A DNA stretch of 64,000 nucleotides from Halovivax ruber XH-70 (GCF_000328525.1 NC_019964.1:1240001-1304000), one strand, 5' to 3'; shown: positions 8,473 through 16,785, counted from the stretch's first letter. Notes: a model not told the origin generated them from the sequence alone. Numbers and translations: made by a program.

Positions 8473-8639
8473 GGCGGGTGCTGGTACTCGACCCGTAAAT
8501 AGCGCCCGTCCGGACCGTTGGATCGAGCCCGCGGGCGAATCCACATGTAGGAGAACGCGAACACGTTCGTGACGTTCTCGGCGAGAAGGAATCGGTTGGA
8601 CCCGCTATACGTGGGGTCTTCGTAGGACGAGATGTAACA

Positions 8640-9776
8640 ATGGCTGATCTTATCGGTGCACCCGGAACGGGCCTGTCTCGACGCGAGTTTCTCGCAGCAA
8701 CCGGCGGTGCTGGGACCGTCGCCGCTGCAGGGTGTATGTCGCAGTCTACCACGCCGGCGGCCCAGCCGTCCGCGGGCGACTCGTCGAGTGACTTGCCCCT
8801 GACGAGTCCACCCGAGGTCGTCCAGGTCGACGAACAGGGCGGTCGCGTGACGATCGGCTCTGAGACGGCTCGTCACGCGGTCCACCCGCTCGACTCGATG
8901 GGCGGCCCCGTCGAACTCCCGCGCGTGTGGGCCTTCAAAGCCGACGACGGTGAGCCGAGCGTGCCCGGCCCGATCCTGCGGACGACCGAGGGCAACGACA
9001 TGGAGGTAACGCTCGACAACACGAACGCCGACATGCCCCACACGCTGCACTTCCACGGCGTGCGAAAGACCTGGGCGAACGACGGCGTGCCGACGACCAC
9101 CGGGATCACGGTCCAGCCGGGCGAGAAACACACCTACACCATCCCGGCGAACGTCCCCGGGACGCACTTCTATCACTGTCACTTCCAAACTCATCGCCAC
9201 ATCGACATGGGGATGTACGGTATCTTCCGCGTCGATCCGAAGGGGTACGAACCAGCCGACAAGGAGTACTTCTTCACCATCAAGGACTGGGACTCCCGTC
9301 TGAACCGCCAGATAGCTGGCGAAGACGTCAGCTACAGCCCTCGAAACCGCAATCCCGATGTCTTCACCATCAACGGGAAGAGTCTCCCGCGTACGCTTCA
9401 CCCCGAAGACGGCTCGCCGATCATCGTCGATCAGGGTGATACCGTTCGCCTCCACATGGTCAACGCCGGCTACATGTCTCACCCGATGCACACGCACAAC
9501 CACCGGTTCCGGGTCGTCGAGCGCGACGGTGGGGTGGTTCCCGAGGCGGCCCGGTACGAACAGGACGTGACGAACGTCGCCCCGGCACAGCGACACACGG
9601 TGGAGTTCGAGGCGGACGCCGATCCGGGCATCTACCTGATGCACTGTCACAAGGTCGATCACGCGATGAACGGGAACGTCTACCCTGGCGGGATGGTCTC
9701 CGGCATCGTCTACCGTGAGGCGATGGACACCGACATCTTCGCCGAGATCATGGGATACGCCGGCTACGAAGGGTAA
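8640..9776 (+). CDS. Exported multicopper oxidase (two cupredoxin domains)
   Basis: A 378-residue protein. The N-terminus has a Tat-type signal (SRREFLAATGGAG) followed by the lipobox-like AAAGC, so it is probably an exported lipoprotein. Copper motifs are complete: HFH at 137-139, HCHFQTH at 179-185, HPMHTHNH at 281-288 and HCHKVDHAM at 335-343. Both cupredoxin domains carry an HCHxxxH cluster, so both could hold type 1 copper, with a shared type 2/3 site at the domain or subunit interface, as in two-domain laccase-like enzymes. Nitrite reductase NirK is the nearest alternative, but the double HCH pattern favours a multicopper oxidase. It is divergent from bat across a 167-bp gap. Confidence 0.88.
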   Translation: MADLIGAPGTGLSRREFLAATGGAGTVAAAGCMSQSTTPAAQPSAGDSSSDLPLTSPPEVVQVDEQGGRVTIGSETARHAVHPLDSMGGPVELPRVWAFKADDGEPSVPGPILRTTEGNDMEVTLDNTNADMPHTLHFHGVRKTWANDGVPTTTGITVQPGEKHTYTIPANVPGTHFYHCHFQTHRHIDMGMYGIFRVDPKGYEPADKEYFFTIKDWDSRLNRQIAGEDVSYSPRNRNPDVFTINGKSLPRTLHPEDGSPIIVDQGDTVRLHMVNAGYMSHPMHTHNHRFRVVERDGGVVPEAARYEQDVTNVAPAQRHTVEFEADADPGIYLMHCHKVDHAMNGNVYPGGMVSGIVYREAMDTDIFAEIMGYAGYEG

Positions 9777-9904
9777 CTCGAACTGTCCTTGATCGACGAA
9801 CGGGCCCATTCGACCGATTGACCGCGACGGTCGCTCGTCACTTCAGTTCCTATTGTACGGATTGTCCCGATACTGTCGATTGTATCGATACTGTCTGGGT
9901 AGAT

Positions 9905-9911
9905 CATAATA
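9905..9911 (+). promoter_or_regulatory. TATA box for the gene at 9935
   Basis: CATAATA centred about 27 bp before the ATG at 9935 fits a leaderless haloarchaeal transcript and supports that internal start over the longer upstream frame. Confidence 0.55.
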
Positions 9912-9934
9912 CCCCACCACGCCTGGGTTCGGGT

Positions 9935-10504
9935 ATGTCACAAAGTGGGCTCTCCACGGATGACGACGAGGGGTCGATCGACCAGGTGGCAGCGGCGCTC
10001 GACGCGACCTGGTTGCTCGAGCCCGCCCGTGCCGTCCGAGCGTGCTGTGGGTCGATACCCGCGCGCCGCTACGGAAACGAGACGGCGGCAGTCGCGGCGG
10101 TGATCGTGGCGAGTCGCCGGTCCGACCGTCGATCGATCGACCGTCGGTCAGCCTGCGACACCCTTGGCCTCGATCCGAGCGAGGTTGCCCACGCAGTCGA
10201 GCTGCTCGAGGCGAAGCTCGCCGAGCCAGCACCGGCAGCCGAACGGCGACGCCTCCGGCAAACGCTCGTGGCGATCGACGAGTTACTCGCCGCGATCGAA
10301 GCGGGTCGGACGAACCCGCCGCGGCTCGCCGGTCCGGGATTCGCGGCGATCGATCCCCGAATTCGGGCACTGGCTGCACAGCCCCTGTCGGCCGTCGACG
10401 AGGAGGCCCTTCGACGGGACCGTCGCCGGTTCGCGGCTGACCTGTCGCTCGCCAGGTTGGGGGCCGACATCTACGTCCATTTACACGTCGACCCCGCGGA
10501 CTGA
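9935..10504 (+). CDS. Hypothetical protein with a single cyclin-like repeat (possible TFB relative)
   Basis: A 189-residue acidic and alanine-rich protein. The ATG at 9935 was chosen for its leaderless promoter spacing. Residues about 48-95 (NETAAVAAVIVASRR ... LGLDPSEVAHAVELLEAKL) read like one cyclin-box repeat of archaeal transcription factor B: an AAA(V/L)(I/Y)VASR helix, then a helix, then a G(L/V)xxxEV helix. No zinc ribbon and no clear second repeat are present. I do not recognise a named family, and the cyclin-fold reading is inference from pattern. The gene ends before the 20-bp tandem repeat region and is convergent with the DUF6293-like gene. Confidence 0.6.
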   Translation: MSQSGLSTDDDEGSIDQVAAALDATWLLEPARAVRACCGSIPARRYGNETAAVAAVIVASRRSDRRSIDRRSACDTLGLDPSEVAHAVELLEAKLAEPAPAAERRRLRQTLVAIDELLAAIEAGRTNPPRLAGPGFAAIDPRIRALAAQPLSAVDEEALRRDRRRFAADLSLARLGADIYVHLHVDPAD

Positions 10505-10560
10505 GCGATTGCGGAACAGTTGTATCGGCGATACGGGAAGGCAGTGAGACTCGCCGATCT

Positions 10561-10696
10561 ATGCACGTCGAACTGGATCACCGTTCGTCGAGCTCGATCA
10601 TCGGCCGTCGAACCGGATCATTGTTTGTCGAGCTCGATCCCCGGCCGCCGAACTGAATCTTCGTTCGTCGAATTGAATCAGCGTACGTCGAACTTG
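10561..10696. repeat. Degenerate 20-bp tandem repeat, about 6.8 copies
   Basis: Exactly 20-bp register: each unit has a variable pentamer then C(G/C)TCGA(A/G)CT(G/C)GATCA-like core. Units begin at 10561, 10581, 10601, 10621, 10641, 10661 and 10681. The last unit lies inside the 3' end of the minus-strand gene ending at 10678, where it encodes the terminal residues FDVR and stop. The array fills the convergent gap between two genes. There are no unique spacers, so it is not a CRISPR. Confidence 0.85.
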
Positions 10697-11445
10697 TGGT
10701 GGAACGCGCGGTAGGCGTTCTCGCCGCGCTCGGTCAGCTCGACCAGCCGGCGTCGACCGACCTGTTCGACGGTGACGTAGCCGTCTTCGAGGAGGGGCTC
10801 GACGATGTGCGTATCCAGCAACCTGAACGCGCCCTTATCCGTCGACGGATTTCTGTCGGCGATGAACGAGAGGCCGAGCTCTCTCGCGTACTCGATCAGG
10901 TCGCTCTTGTTCGGCCGCGTCGTCTCGAATCGGTCGTCGATGGCGGCCGGATCGGCCAGCAGTTCCATGATCGCGATCTGGTCGGGCGTCGGCGAGTCGA
11001 TCGGGTACGTCGGAACGGGCGTCGTCGATTCCATGCCGGACGTGATCGGGTGATCGTCCGCGTCGTGGGCGTAGGACTCCGGCGTGACGTAGTACGCCGT
11101 CGCGTCGGTGGAGACGTCCATACAGGCGATGGTTGCACCGATCGCCGGGATCGTTCCCGCACCGGAGACGTTGACGTAGACGTCGTCACCGTCGTGGCGG
11201 GCTGCGAGCGTCGTGACGTCGCCGAGCACGCTGTATACGTCCGCAAAGTCGGTTTCTGTGACCGTCAGTTCCTGTACGAACTCAGCAATCTCGTCGCAGA
11301 GGTCCTCGACGTAGGCTGGCACCTCGGCTGGATTCTCGTGGACGAGGATGTGGGCGACGTCGGCCCGCTGCTCTTCGATCGGGTGGAGTACCCGATCGTA
11401 CTCCGAACTCACTGGAGCGATGTGAACGCGCTGCGTGACGTCCAT
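10678..11445 (-). CDS. DUF6293-like (HFX_2341-type) regulator: CARF-like N-terminal domain plus winged helix
   Basis: A 255-residue protein. Residues 1-135 look like a Rossmann-type alpha/beta domain: HIAPVSSEYDRVLHPI, then DVAHILVHE, then a DVYVNVSGAGTIPAIGATIACM glycine-rich loop. The C-terminal 100 residues are a winged helix ending EPLLEDGYVTVEQVGRRRLVELTERGENA. This matches the haloarchaeal HFX_2341 family. The N-terminal arrangement resembles CARF domains of Csa3-type regulators (inference), though no CRISPR system is in the window. Its C-terminus coincides with the last unit of the 20-bp tandem repeat. Confidence 0.75.
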   Translation of the reverse strand: MDVTQRVHIAPVSSEYDRVLHPIEEQRADVAHILVHENPAEVPAYVEDLCDEIAEFVQELTVTETDFADVYSVLGDVTTLAARHDGDDVYVNVSGAGTIPAIGATIACMDVSTDATAYYVTPESYAHDADDHPITSGMESTTPVPTYPIDSPTPDQIAIMELLADPAAIDDRFETTRPNKSDLIEYARELGLSFIADRNPSTDKGAFRLLDTHIVEPLLEDGYVTVEQVGRRRLVELTERGENAYRAFHHKFDVR

Positions 11446-11599
11446 ACTGATCCAGTGGTCGGTTTCCTGTTAACTCTGCTGAAAGACGACGCCCGGATCG
11501 TCGATGGGTACCCGTCTTCGTTCGACTGGTCGCTCATTTTCACTTTCACTCTGGTCTGGTCGACTTCATGTGCTCGGAGTGCCTTTGATTGAGTAACCA

Positions 11600-11770
11600 A
11601 TGATGGACGACGAGGGTGATCGACTTGCAGCGCGTCGATCGGTCGGTGACTGTCCGCGATGTGGGGCGTCGATCGACGAGACAGCCGTCATCATCGAATA
11701 CGAAGTGAGTGACCGTGAAACGGCGTACGCGGAGTGCCCGACGTGTGAGGACGTAGTCAGTCCACGATAG
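11600..11770 (+). CDS. Mini zinc-ribbon protein (DUF7837-like)
   Basis: A 56-residue ORF from ATG 11600 to TAG 11768-11770. It has two CxxC knuckles, CPRCGASID and CPTCEDVV, separated by about 28 residues, giving a complete four-Cys zinc-ribbon ligand set. Haloarchaea encode many such micro-proteins, and this resembles the family I recall as DUF7837. A second ATG four bases later is out of frame with the next Met only if miscounted; codons 1 and 2 are both ATG, so the start may be one codon later. Function unknown. Confidence 0.75.
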   Translation: MMDDEGDRLAARRSVGDCPRCGASIDETAVIIEYEVSDRETAYAECPTCEDVVSPR

Positions 11771-11884
11771 CGCTGGTTCCGATCGGTTCGGGCTACACTG
11801 TTCGATCCGACTCGCTTACACTCAGTCTGAACGCTAGCCGAGTGAATCGGATAGTGCTCGCTTCACAAAACTGCGTTGTCGCCG

Positions 11885-12466
11885 TTATTCCTCGGCCATC
11901 GACCCGAAGACCGCTTCGGCGTCGGCTGGCACGTCGAAGTCGTGGTAGTGTTCGCCCCGTTCGCCGGAGAGGATGTTCAGGGCAGCGGCGGCGCCGTCGC
12001 CGGCGGAGATCACTGCCTGCCACTCCTCGGCGCGGACCATCGCGCCGGTCGCGTAGACGCCGTCGATCGACGTCTCCATTGTGACGTCGACGTCGACGAT
12101 GTCCCCATCGAAGTCACAGCCGAGCGCTTCGGCGAGATCGCGGTTCGCGCCGGTCGCGAGCACGACGTAGTCGGCCGTCTCCTGGCCGTCGTCCGTCTCG
12201 ATCGTAAAGCCGTCGTCGGTCCCCTCGATGCGCTCGACGTGTGCTCCCTGGCGACGGTCGACGCCGAGGTGGTCGACCTGATTCCGCATCGTCTCCAGCA
12301 GGCCCGACCCGTCGACGGAGCCGATACCGGGGTAGTTGAACAGGTGTGCCTTGTGCATCCAGGTCTCGTCCGAGTCGTAGACGGTCGTTTCGAGTCCGTT
12401 CTTCTCGGTGAACAGTGCGGCCGACAGGCCGGCTGGCCCGCCGCCGACGACGTGTACTGTGGACAT
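11885..12466 (-). CDS. Half-size FAD-dependent oxidoreductase (thioredoxin reductase-like)
   Basis: A 193-residue flavoprotein-like protein. The N-terminal FAD fold VHVVGGGPAGLSAALF and the ATG motif YVVLATGAN are clear, and a C-terminal segment IDGVYATGAMVRAEEW replaces the usual GVFAAGD of thioredoxin reductases. Compared with the roughly 310 residues of thioredoxin reductase, the NADPH-binding domain and the CxxC active site are absent. It probably binds FAD but cannot do classical thioredoxin reduction. It is divergent from the HxlR regulator at 12650, separated by 183 bp, which suggests a regulator/target pair. Confidence 0.82.
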   Translation of the reverse strand: MSTVHVVGGGPAGLSAALFTEKNGLETTVYDSDETWMHKAHLFNYPGIGSVDGSGLLETMRNQVDHLGVDRRQGAHVERIEGTDDGFTIETDDGQETADYVVLATGANRDLAEALGCDFDGDIVDVDVTMETSIDGVYATGAMVRAEEWQAVISAGDGAAAALNILSGERGEHYHDFDVPADAEAVFGSMAEE

Positions 12467-12611
12467 ACGGTGATTACTGTCCGGTCGCTCGGCAAAAACC
12501 TGTTGCGGATACCCCCCTCGATGCCCGGAACCGTCTTGCTAGGGGACCTGTCTGGGACCGTCTCGGTGGCTGACCACGGTGGCACGACGAAAGCAGGTTC
12601 GGATCCGAACC

Positions 12612-12618
12612 CATATAT
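12612..12618 (+). promoter_or_regulatory. TATA box for the HxlR gene
   Basis: CATATAT lies about 35 bp before the ATG at 12650. This spacing places the transcription start just upstream of that ATG and argues against the ATG at 12632. Confidence 0.5.
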
Positions 12619-12649
12619 CGGATCGGAGACAATGGTGGGTACGCGACCA

Positions 12650-12997
12650 ATGTCCCAGCACGCCCAGCAGTCCGATGCGACCGTCGAACAGGTGAACGAA
12701 GCGGCCTGTCCGACGGTGGAGGCGATCGATCAGATCGGATCGAAGTGGCGATTGCTCGTCCTCTACGACCTCCGTGAGGCAGACGAGAAGCGATTCAACG
12801 AGATCAAGCGATCCACGCAGGCGAACTCGCGGACCCTCTCGCGCGTGCTCGACGATCTCGCCGATGCCTCGCTCGTCACCCGTCGCGTCGAGGATCAGCC
12901 GATCGCGACCTACTACAGTCTCACACAGAAAGGCGAGGCACTGTGCCCCGTTCTCTCCGATCTCGAAGACTGGGCGACCGAGTGGATCAACGGCTGA
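12650..12997 (+). CDS. HxlR-family winged-helix transcriptional regulator
   Basis: A 115-residue protein with the HxlR hallmark ACPTVEAIDQIGSKWRLLVLYDLR at residues 20-43, then FNEIKRSTQANSRTLSRVLDDL (recognition helix region) and the wing LVTRRVEDQPIATYYSLT. The Cys in ACP is the residue that senses reactive electrophiles or oxidants in characterised HxlR proteins such as HypR and QorR. Divergence from a flavoprotein gene fits a redox-responsive pair. It is convergent with the DUF3006 gene, with 5 bp between the two stops. Confidence 0.9.
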   Translation: MSQHAQQSDATVEQVNEAACPTVEAIDQIGSKWRLLVLYDLREADEKRFNEIKRSTQANSRTLSRVLDDLADASLVTRRVEDQPIATYYSLTQKGEALCPVLSDLEDWATEWING

Positions 12998-13002
12998 TGC
13001 TC

Positions 13003-13386
13003 TCACCCGTCGGACCCTGACGTCGGTAGCACACAGCGTGTGTCGCCGTCGTCGAGGACGACGATGACACGCTCTCCTTCGGCGAGCGGTGGCAGTTTCT
13101 CGCGTCGCTCGACGATCTCGTCGACGACTCGACCGTCCGACTCGAGGAGAATAACGACCCACGTGTCGTCGACGATTCGATCGACGACGCCCGGATAGAC
13201 CGCGAATCGCTCTTCTGGATCGGTTGGCTTCGTTTGGTCGTCGGAGGCGCTCGGTCGGTTCTGGTCGTTGTGGTCTCCGTGGCGGTTTGCTGCGCCACGT
13301 ACGACCGTCGTTGGAACGAGTGTTCCCGCGGCGATGGCGAGTCCCTGGCAGACGGTCCGGCGGGTCCACGTTGGCTCGGTGGCCAT
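13003..13386 (-). CDS. Tat-exported DUF3006 domain protein
   Basis: A 127-residue protein. The N-terminus TWTRRTVCQGLAIAAGTLVP is a twin-arginine-type signal. A polar linker (about 35-62) leads to a C-terminal DUF3006-like beta domain, VVDRIVDDTWVVILLESDGRVVDE followed by LPPLAEGERVIVVLDDGD. Family function is unknown; in bacteria DUF3006 proteins are often paired with MBL-fold ComEC-like proteins. The ATG at 13386 was chosen because the signal peptide begins there; the longer upstream frame runs antisense through the dehydrogenase gene. Confidence 0.8.
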   Translation of the reverse strand: MATEPTWTRRTVCQGLAIAAGTLVPTTVVRGAANRHGDHNDQNRPSASDDQTKPTDPEERFAVYPGVVDRIVDDTWVVILLESDGRVVDEIVERREKLPPLAEGERVIVVLDDGDTRCVLPTSGSDG

Positions 13387-13506
13387 GACCCGGGCTGGCC
13401 GCGCCTTCGGATATAAACCGTCGGGCGTGCCTCGTCGCTGGTGACACTCGGATTGACGCTGATCCGCGTCAGGGCTGTTAAGTGACCGCACGGCCAGTCG
13501 TCGGAC

Positions 13507-16500
13507 ATGGCGACCGAGCGCGGGCCGGCGGCCGACTGGCGGGCGACCTACGACTATCGGAGCGAGACGGTCGAGCGTCCGGCGCTCGCCGACGCGATCG
13601 CGAGACGGATCGACGGCGAGGTGCGAATGGACAACTACTCGCGTTCGCTGTACGCGACCGACGCGAGCGCCTACGAGGTGACGCCGATCGGGGTCGTCTT
13701 CCCGCGATCGACTGCGGACGTCGCCGCCGTGATGGACTACTGTGCCGAGCAGACGATTCCCGTCCTCCCCCGCGGCGGGGGGACGAGTCTGGCAGGCCAG
13801 ACGGTCAATCGAGCGGTCGTTCTGGATTTCACGCGGTATATGGACGAGATCGTTGCTATCGACGCTGACCGGCAACTGGCCACCGTTCAGCCTGGTGCGA
13901 TCCTCGGACGGCTGAACGAGGCCGTCGAACCCGACGGACTCACGTTCGCACCGGATCCGGCCTGGGGCGACAAGAGCGCGATCGGCGGCGCGATCGGCAA
14001 CAACTCGACCGGCTCGCACTCCCTCCTGTACGGCAAGACGGACGCCTACGTCGAATCGTGTGAGGTCGTGCTCGCCGATGGGACGGTGACCGAGTTCGGC
14101 GAGGTGACGATCGAGACGCTCGAACACCGGGGCGATCTTGACGGCACGCTCGAAGAACGGATCTACGCCACGGTCGCCCGGATCGTCGACGAGGAAGCCG
14201 ACGCGATCGACGACGCCTACCCCGCCCTCAAACGGAACGTCTCCGGATACAACCTCGACAGGCTGGTAGCAGAAGCGCGTGGTTCGACGCTGCCCGGCAG
14301 TGAGGAGACCGGCGATCCGGGTACCGTCAACCTCGCTCGACTTCTGGCTGGCAGCGAAGGGACGCTCGCGATCGTCACCGAAGCGACCGTCTCGCTCGAA
14401 CCGCTCCCGGAGACGAAGTCGGTCGCGATGCTGTGCTACCGCGATCTTCACCACGCGATGGCCGACGTCTCGGCGATCCTGGAACACGATCCCGCCGCCG
14501 TCGAAGTGCTCGACGACGTGCTCATCGATCTCGCCCGCGAGACGGCGGAGTTCGGCCCCGTCGCCGACCGGCTCCCCGACGGGACGAACGCGACGCTACT
14601 CGTCGAGTTTTACGCAGACTCGGGCGTCGACGGCGAGAACGCGGTCGCGACCCTCCTCGCCGATCGCTGTCCCGGCGTCGAACCGATCGGTACAGTCTCG
14701 GACGCAGTCATTTCGTCGGCCGGCGAGGGGGCAACGACAGGGGAACCTGCCCGTGCGTTCGACGCCCTCGAAGCACACGAGCCGGATGAGCGCGCGACGC
14801 TGTGGGACCTGCGAAAGTCGGGCCTCCCGATCTTGCTCTCGCGGACGACCGACGCGAAACACATCTCGTTCATCGAGGACACGGCGGTGCCACCGGCCCG
14901 TCTCCCCGAGTTCGTCGACGGCTTCGAGGCGATTCTCGAATCGCACGATACGTACGCGTCGTTCTACGCCCACGCCGGTCCCGGCGTGTTACACGTCAGG
15001 CCGCTCGTCAACACCAAGACCGAGATGGGCGTCGACCAGTTCCACGATATCGCCGACGACGTGACGGAACTGGTGGTCGAACTGGGTGGGTCGGTCTCAG
15101 GCGAACACGGTGACGGCCGGGCCCGAACCCAGTGGAACCGCCGCCTCTACGGCGACCGCGTCTGGGACACGTTCCGCGAGCTGAAGGCGGCGTTCGATCC
15201 CGACTGGCTGCTCAACCCCGGGACCGTCTGTGGCTACGCCGAGGGAGAGATTGAGAGCGATGGCGACGGCTTATCGGCATCTTCCGGGGCCGAATCGGCC
15301 CCGCCGTCTCGCGCGAGGACCGCGGACATGCGTGAGCACCTTCGATTCGACCCCGACTACGAGTTCGAAGCGGGCTTCGAACCCACACTCGAGTGGGACG
15401 ACGACAACGGATTCCAGGGGATGGTCGAACTCTGTCACGGCTGCGGCGGCTGTCGGGGCGACCAGTCGACGACCGGCGGGGTGATGTGTCCGACCTATCG
15501 TGCGAGTCAGGAGGAGATCACCAGTACGCGCGGGCGGGCGAACGCGCTCCGACAGGCCATGAGCGGCGAACTGCCCGACGGTGAGCAGTTCGAAGACGAG
15601 TTCGTCGAGGAGGTGCTGGACCTCTGTATCGGCTGCAAGGGCTGTGCCGTCGACTGCCCGAGCGGGGTCGACATGGCCAAGCTCAAAGCCGAGGTGACCA
15701 ACGAGTACCACGAGCGACACGGTGTCTCCCTTCGCGACCGGCTCTTCGCGAACGTCCACACCCTGTCGGCGGTGGGGAGTCGGCTCGCGCCCCTGTCGAA
15801 CTGGGCGTCGGCCGTTCCCGGGGCTCGCTGGCTCCTCGAGCGAACGCTGGGCATCGACGCCGACCGGGAACTCCCCACGTTCCGTCGGGAGACGTTCACC
15901 GATCGGTTCGAGCGACGACCGACGGTCGAGTCGACATCTTCCTCGGAAGGCGGGCGGAAAGCCCTCGTTTTCCCGGATACGTACACGAACTTCACGAACC
16001 CTGAGCCGGGTGTCGCAACCGTGTCCGTTCTCGAAGCTGCCGGTGTCGAAGTCGCCCTCGCGCCGGTGTCGGGCGACAGCGGCCGACCGGCCTACTCGAA
16101 GGGATTCCTCGAACAGGCCCGGTCGCGTGCAGCCGACACCGTCGACGCGCTGGCGCCGTTCGTCGACGATGGGTGGGACGTGGTCGTGATCGAACCGTCG
16201 GACGCCGTCATGTTGCAGTCGGATTACCTGGACCTCCACCCGGGTGAGCGGACCAGGGCCGTCGCGGCCGCCACCTACGGTGTCTGTGAGTACATAGATC
16301 GATTCGACCTCGTCGACGAGCTTTCCGTCGATCCGGCAGCCACCTCCTCGATCACGTACCACGGCCACTGCCACCAAAAAGCGACGAAAACGGCCGCCCA
16401 CGCCAGCGCCGTCCTCGATCGGGCTGGCTTCGACGTCGATCACCTTGACTCGGGATGCTGTGGTATGGCCGGAAGCTTCGGGTACGAGGCCGAACACGCC

Positions 16501-16686
16501 TCGATGAGTGACGCGATCGGCTCGATCCTCTTCGAGCAGGTGGCCGATAGCGACGGCGATCGGGTCGTGGCACCGGGCGCTTCCTGTCGGACTCAGCTGG
16601 CGTCGCGCGAACCCAATGGCGAGGAACCACCGACACCGATCGAAGTACTGGCGGACGCCCTCACCGTCGAATCATCGGGGGCGTGA
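13507..16686 (+). CDS. FAD-linked oxidase fused to Fe-S/CCG domain (glycolate or D-lactate dehydrogenase type)
   Basis: A 1059-residue fusion. Residues about 60-250 form the PCMH FAD-binding domain (LPRGGGTSLAGQTVN; GGAIGNNSTGSHSLLYGKTD). Residues about 280-580 form the FAD-oxidase C domain, ending in GGSVSGEHGDGRARTQW. Two 4Fe-4S clusters follow: CHGCGGCR...CPTYR at about 643 and CIGCKGCAVDCP at about 706. The C-terminus has a cysteine-rich CCG domain with CCGMAGSFGYE near 983. The family oxidises 2-hydroxyacids, usually D-lactate or glycolate, and passes electrons to membrane carriers. It stands alone with a 99-bp gap to the next gene. The substrate cannot be decided from sequence. Confidence 0.9.
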   Translation: MATERGPAADWRATYDYRSETVERPALADAIARRIDGEVRMDNYSRSLYATDASAYEVTPIGVVFPRSTADVAAVMDYCAEQTIPVLPRGGGTSLAGQTVNRAVVLDFTRYMDEIVAIDADRQLATVQPGAILGRLNEAVEPDGLTFAPDPAWGDKSAIGGAIGNNSTGSHSLLYGKTDAYVESCEVVLADGTVTEFGEVTIETLEHRGDLDGTLEERIYATVARIVDEEADAIDDAYPALKRNVSGYNLDRLVAEARGSTLPGSEETGDPGTVNLARLLAGSEGTLAIVTEATVSLEPLPETKSVAMLCYRDLHHAMADVSAILEHDPAAVEVLDDVLIDLARETAEFGPVADRLPDGTNATLLVEFYADSGVDGENAVATLLADRCPGVEPIGTVSDAVISSAGEGATTGEPARAFDALEAHEPDERATLWDLRKSGLPILLSRTTDAKHISFIEDTAVPPARLPEFVDGFEAILESHDTYASFYAHAGPGVLHVRPLVNTKTEMGVDQFHDIADDVTELVVELGGSVSGEHGDGRARTQWNRRLYGDRVWDTFRELKAAFDPDWLLNPGTVCGYAEGEIESDGDGLSASSGAESAPPSRARTADMREHLRFDPDYEFEAGFEPTLEWDDDNGFQGMVELCHGCGGCRGDQSTTGGVMCPTYRASQEEITSTRGRANALRQAMSGELPDGEQFEDEFVEEVLDLCIGCKGCAVDCPSGVDMAKLKAEVTNEYHERHGVSLRDRLFANVHTLSAVGSRLAPLSNWASAVPGARWLLERTLGIDADRELPTFRRETFTDRFERRPTVESTSSSEGGRKALVFPDTYTNFTNPEPGVATVSVLEAAGVEVALAPVSGDSGRPAYSKGFLEQARSRAADTVDALAPFVDDGWDVVVIEPSDAVMLQSDYLDLHPGERTRAVAAATYGVCEYIDRFDLVDELSVDPAATSSITYHGHCHQKATKTAAHASAVLDRAGFDVDHLDSGCCGMAGSFGYEAEHASMSDAIGSILFEQVADSDGDRVVAPGASCRTQLASREPNGEEPPTPIEVLADALTVESSGA

Positions 16687-16785
16687 CGTGGTGCCACCGG
16701 TTGTTATACTTTCACACGCTAAGGGCGGCTACGCCGACGGATCTCAAGGGTAACTGTCTTATCAGGCCCCGCTGAATCGGGAGGT

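Noticed and set aside
7917-9809. 630-codon minus-strand frame across bat and the multicopper oxidase
   Set aside because: Runs antisense through the oxidase gene and out of frame through bat; no domain. High-GC shadow.
10561-10696. CRISPR array
   Set aside because: 20-bp units without unique spacers and with drifting cores; a tandem repeat, and no cas genes nearby.
13387-14487. Extension of the DUF3006 frame upstream
   Set aside because: Would be antisense to the FAD/FeS dehydrogenase; the signal peptide start at 13386 is clear.
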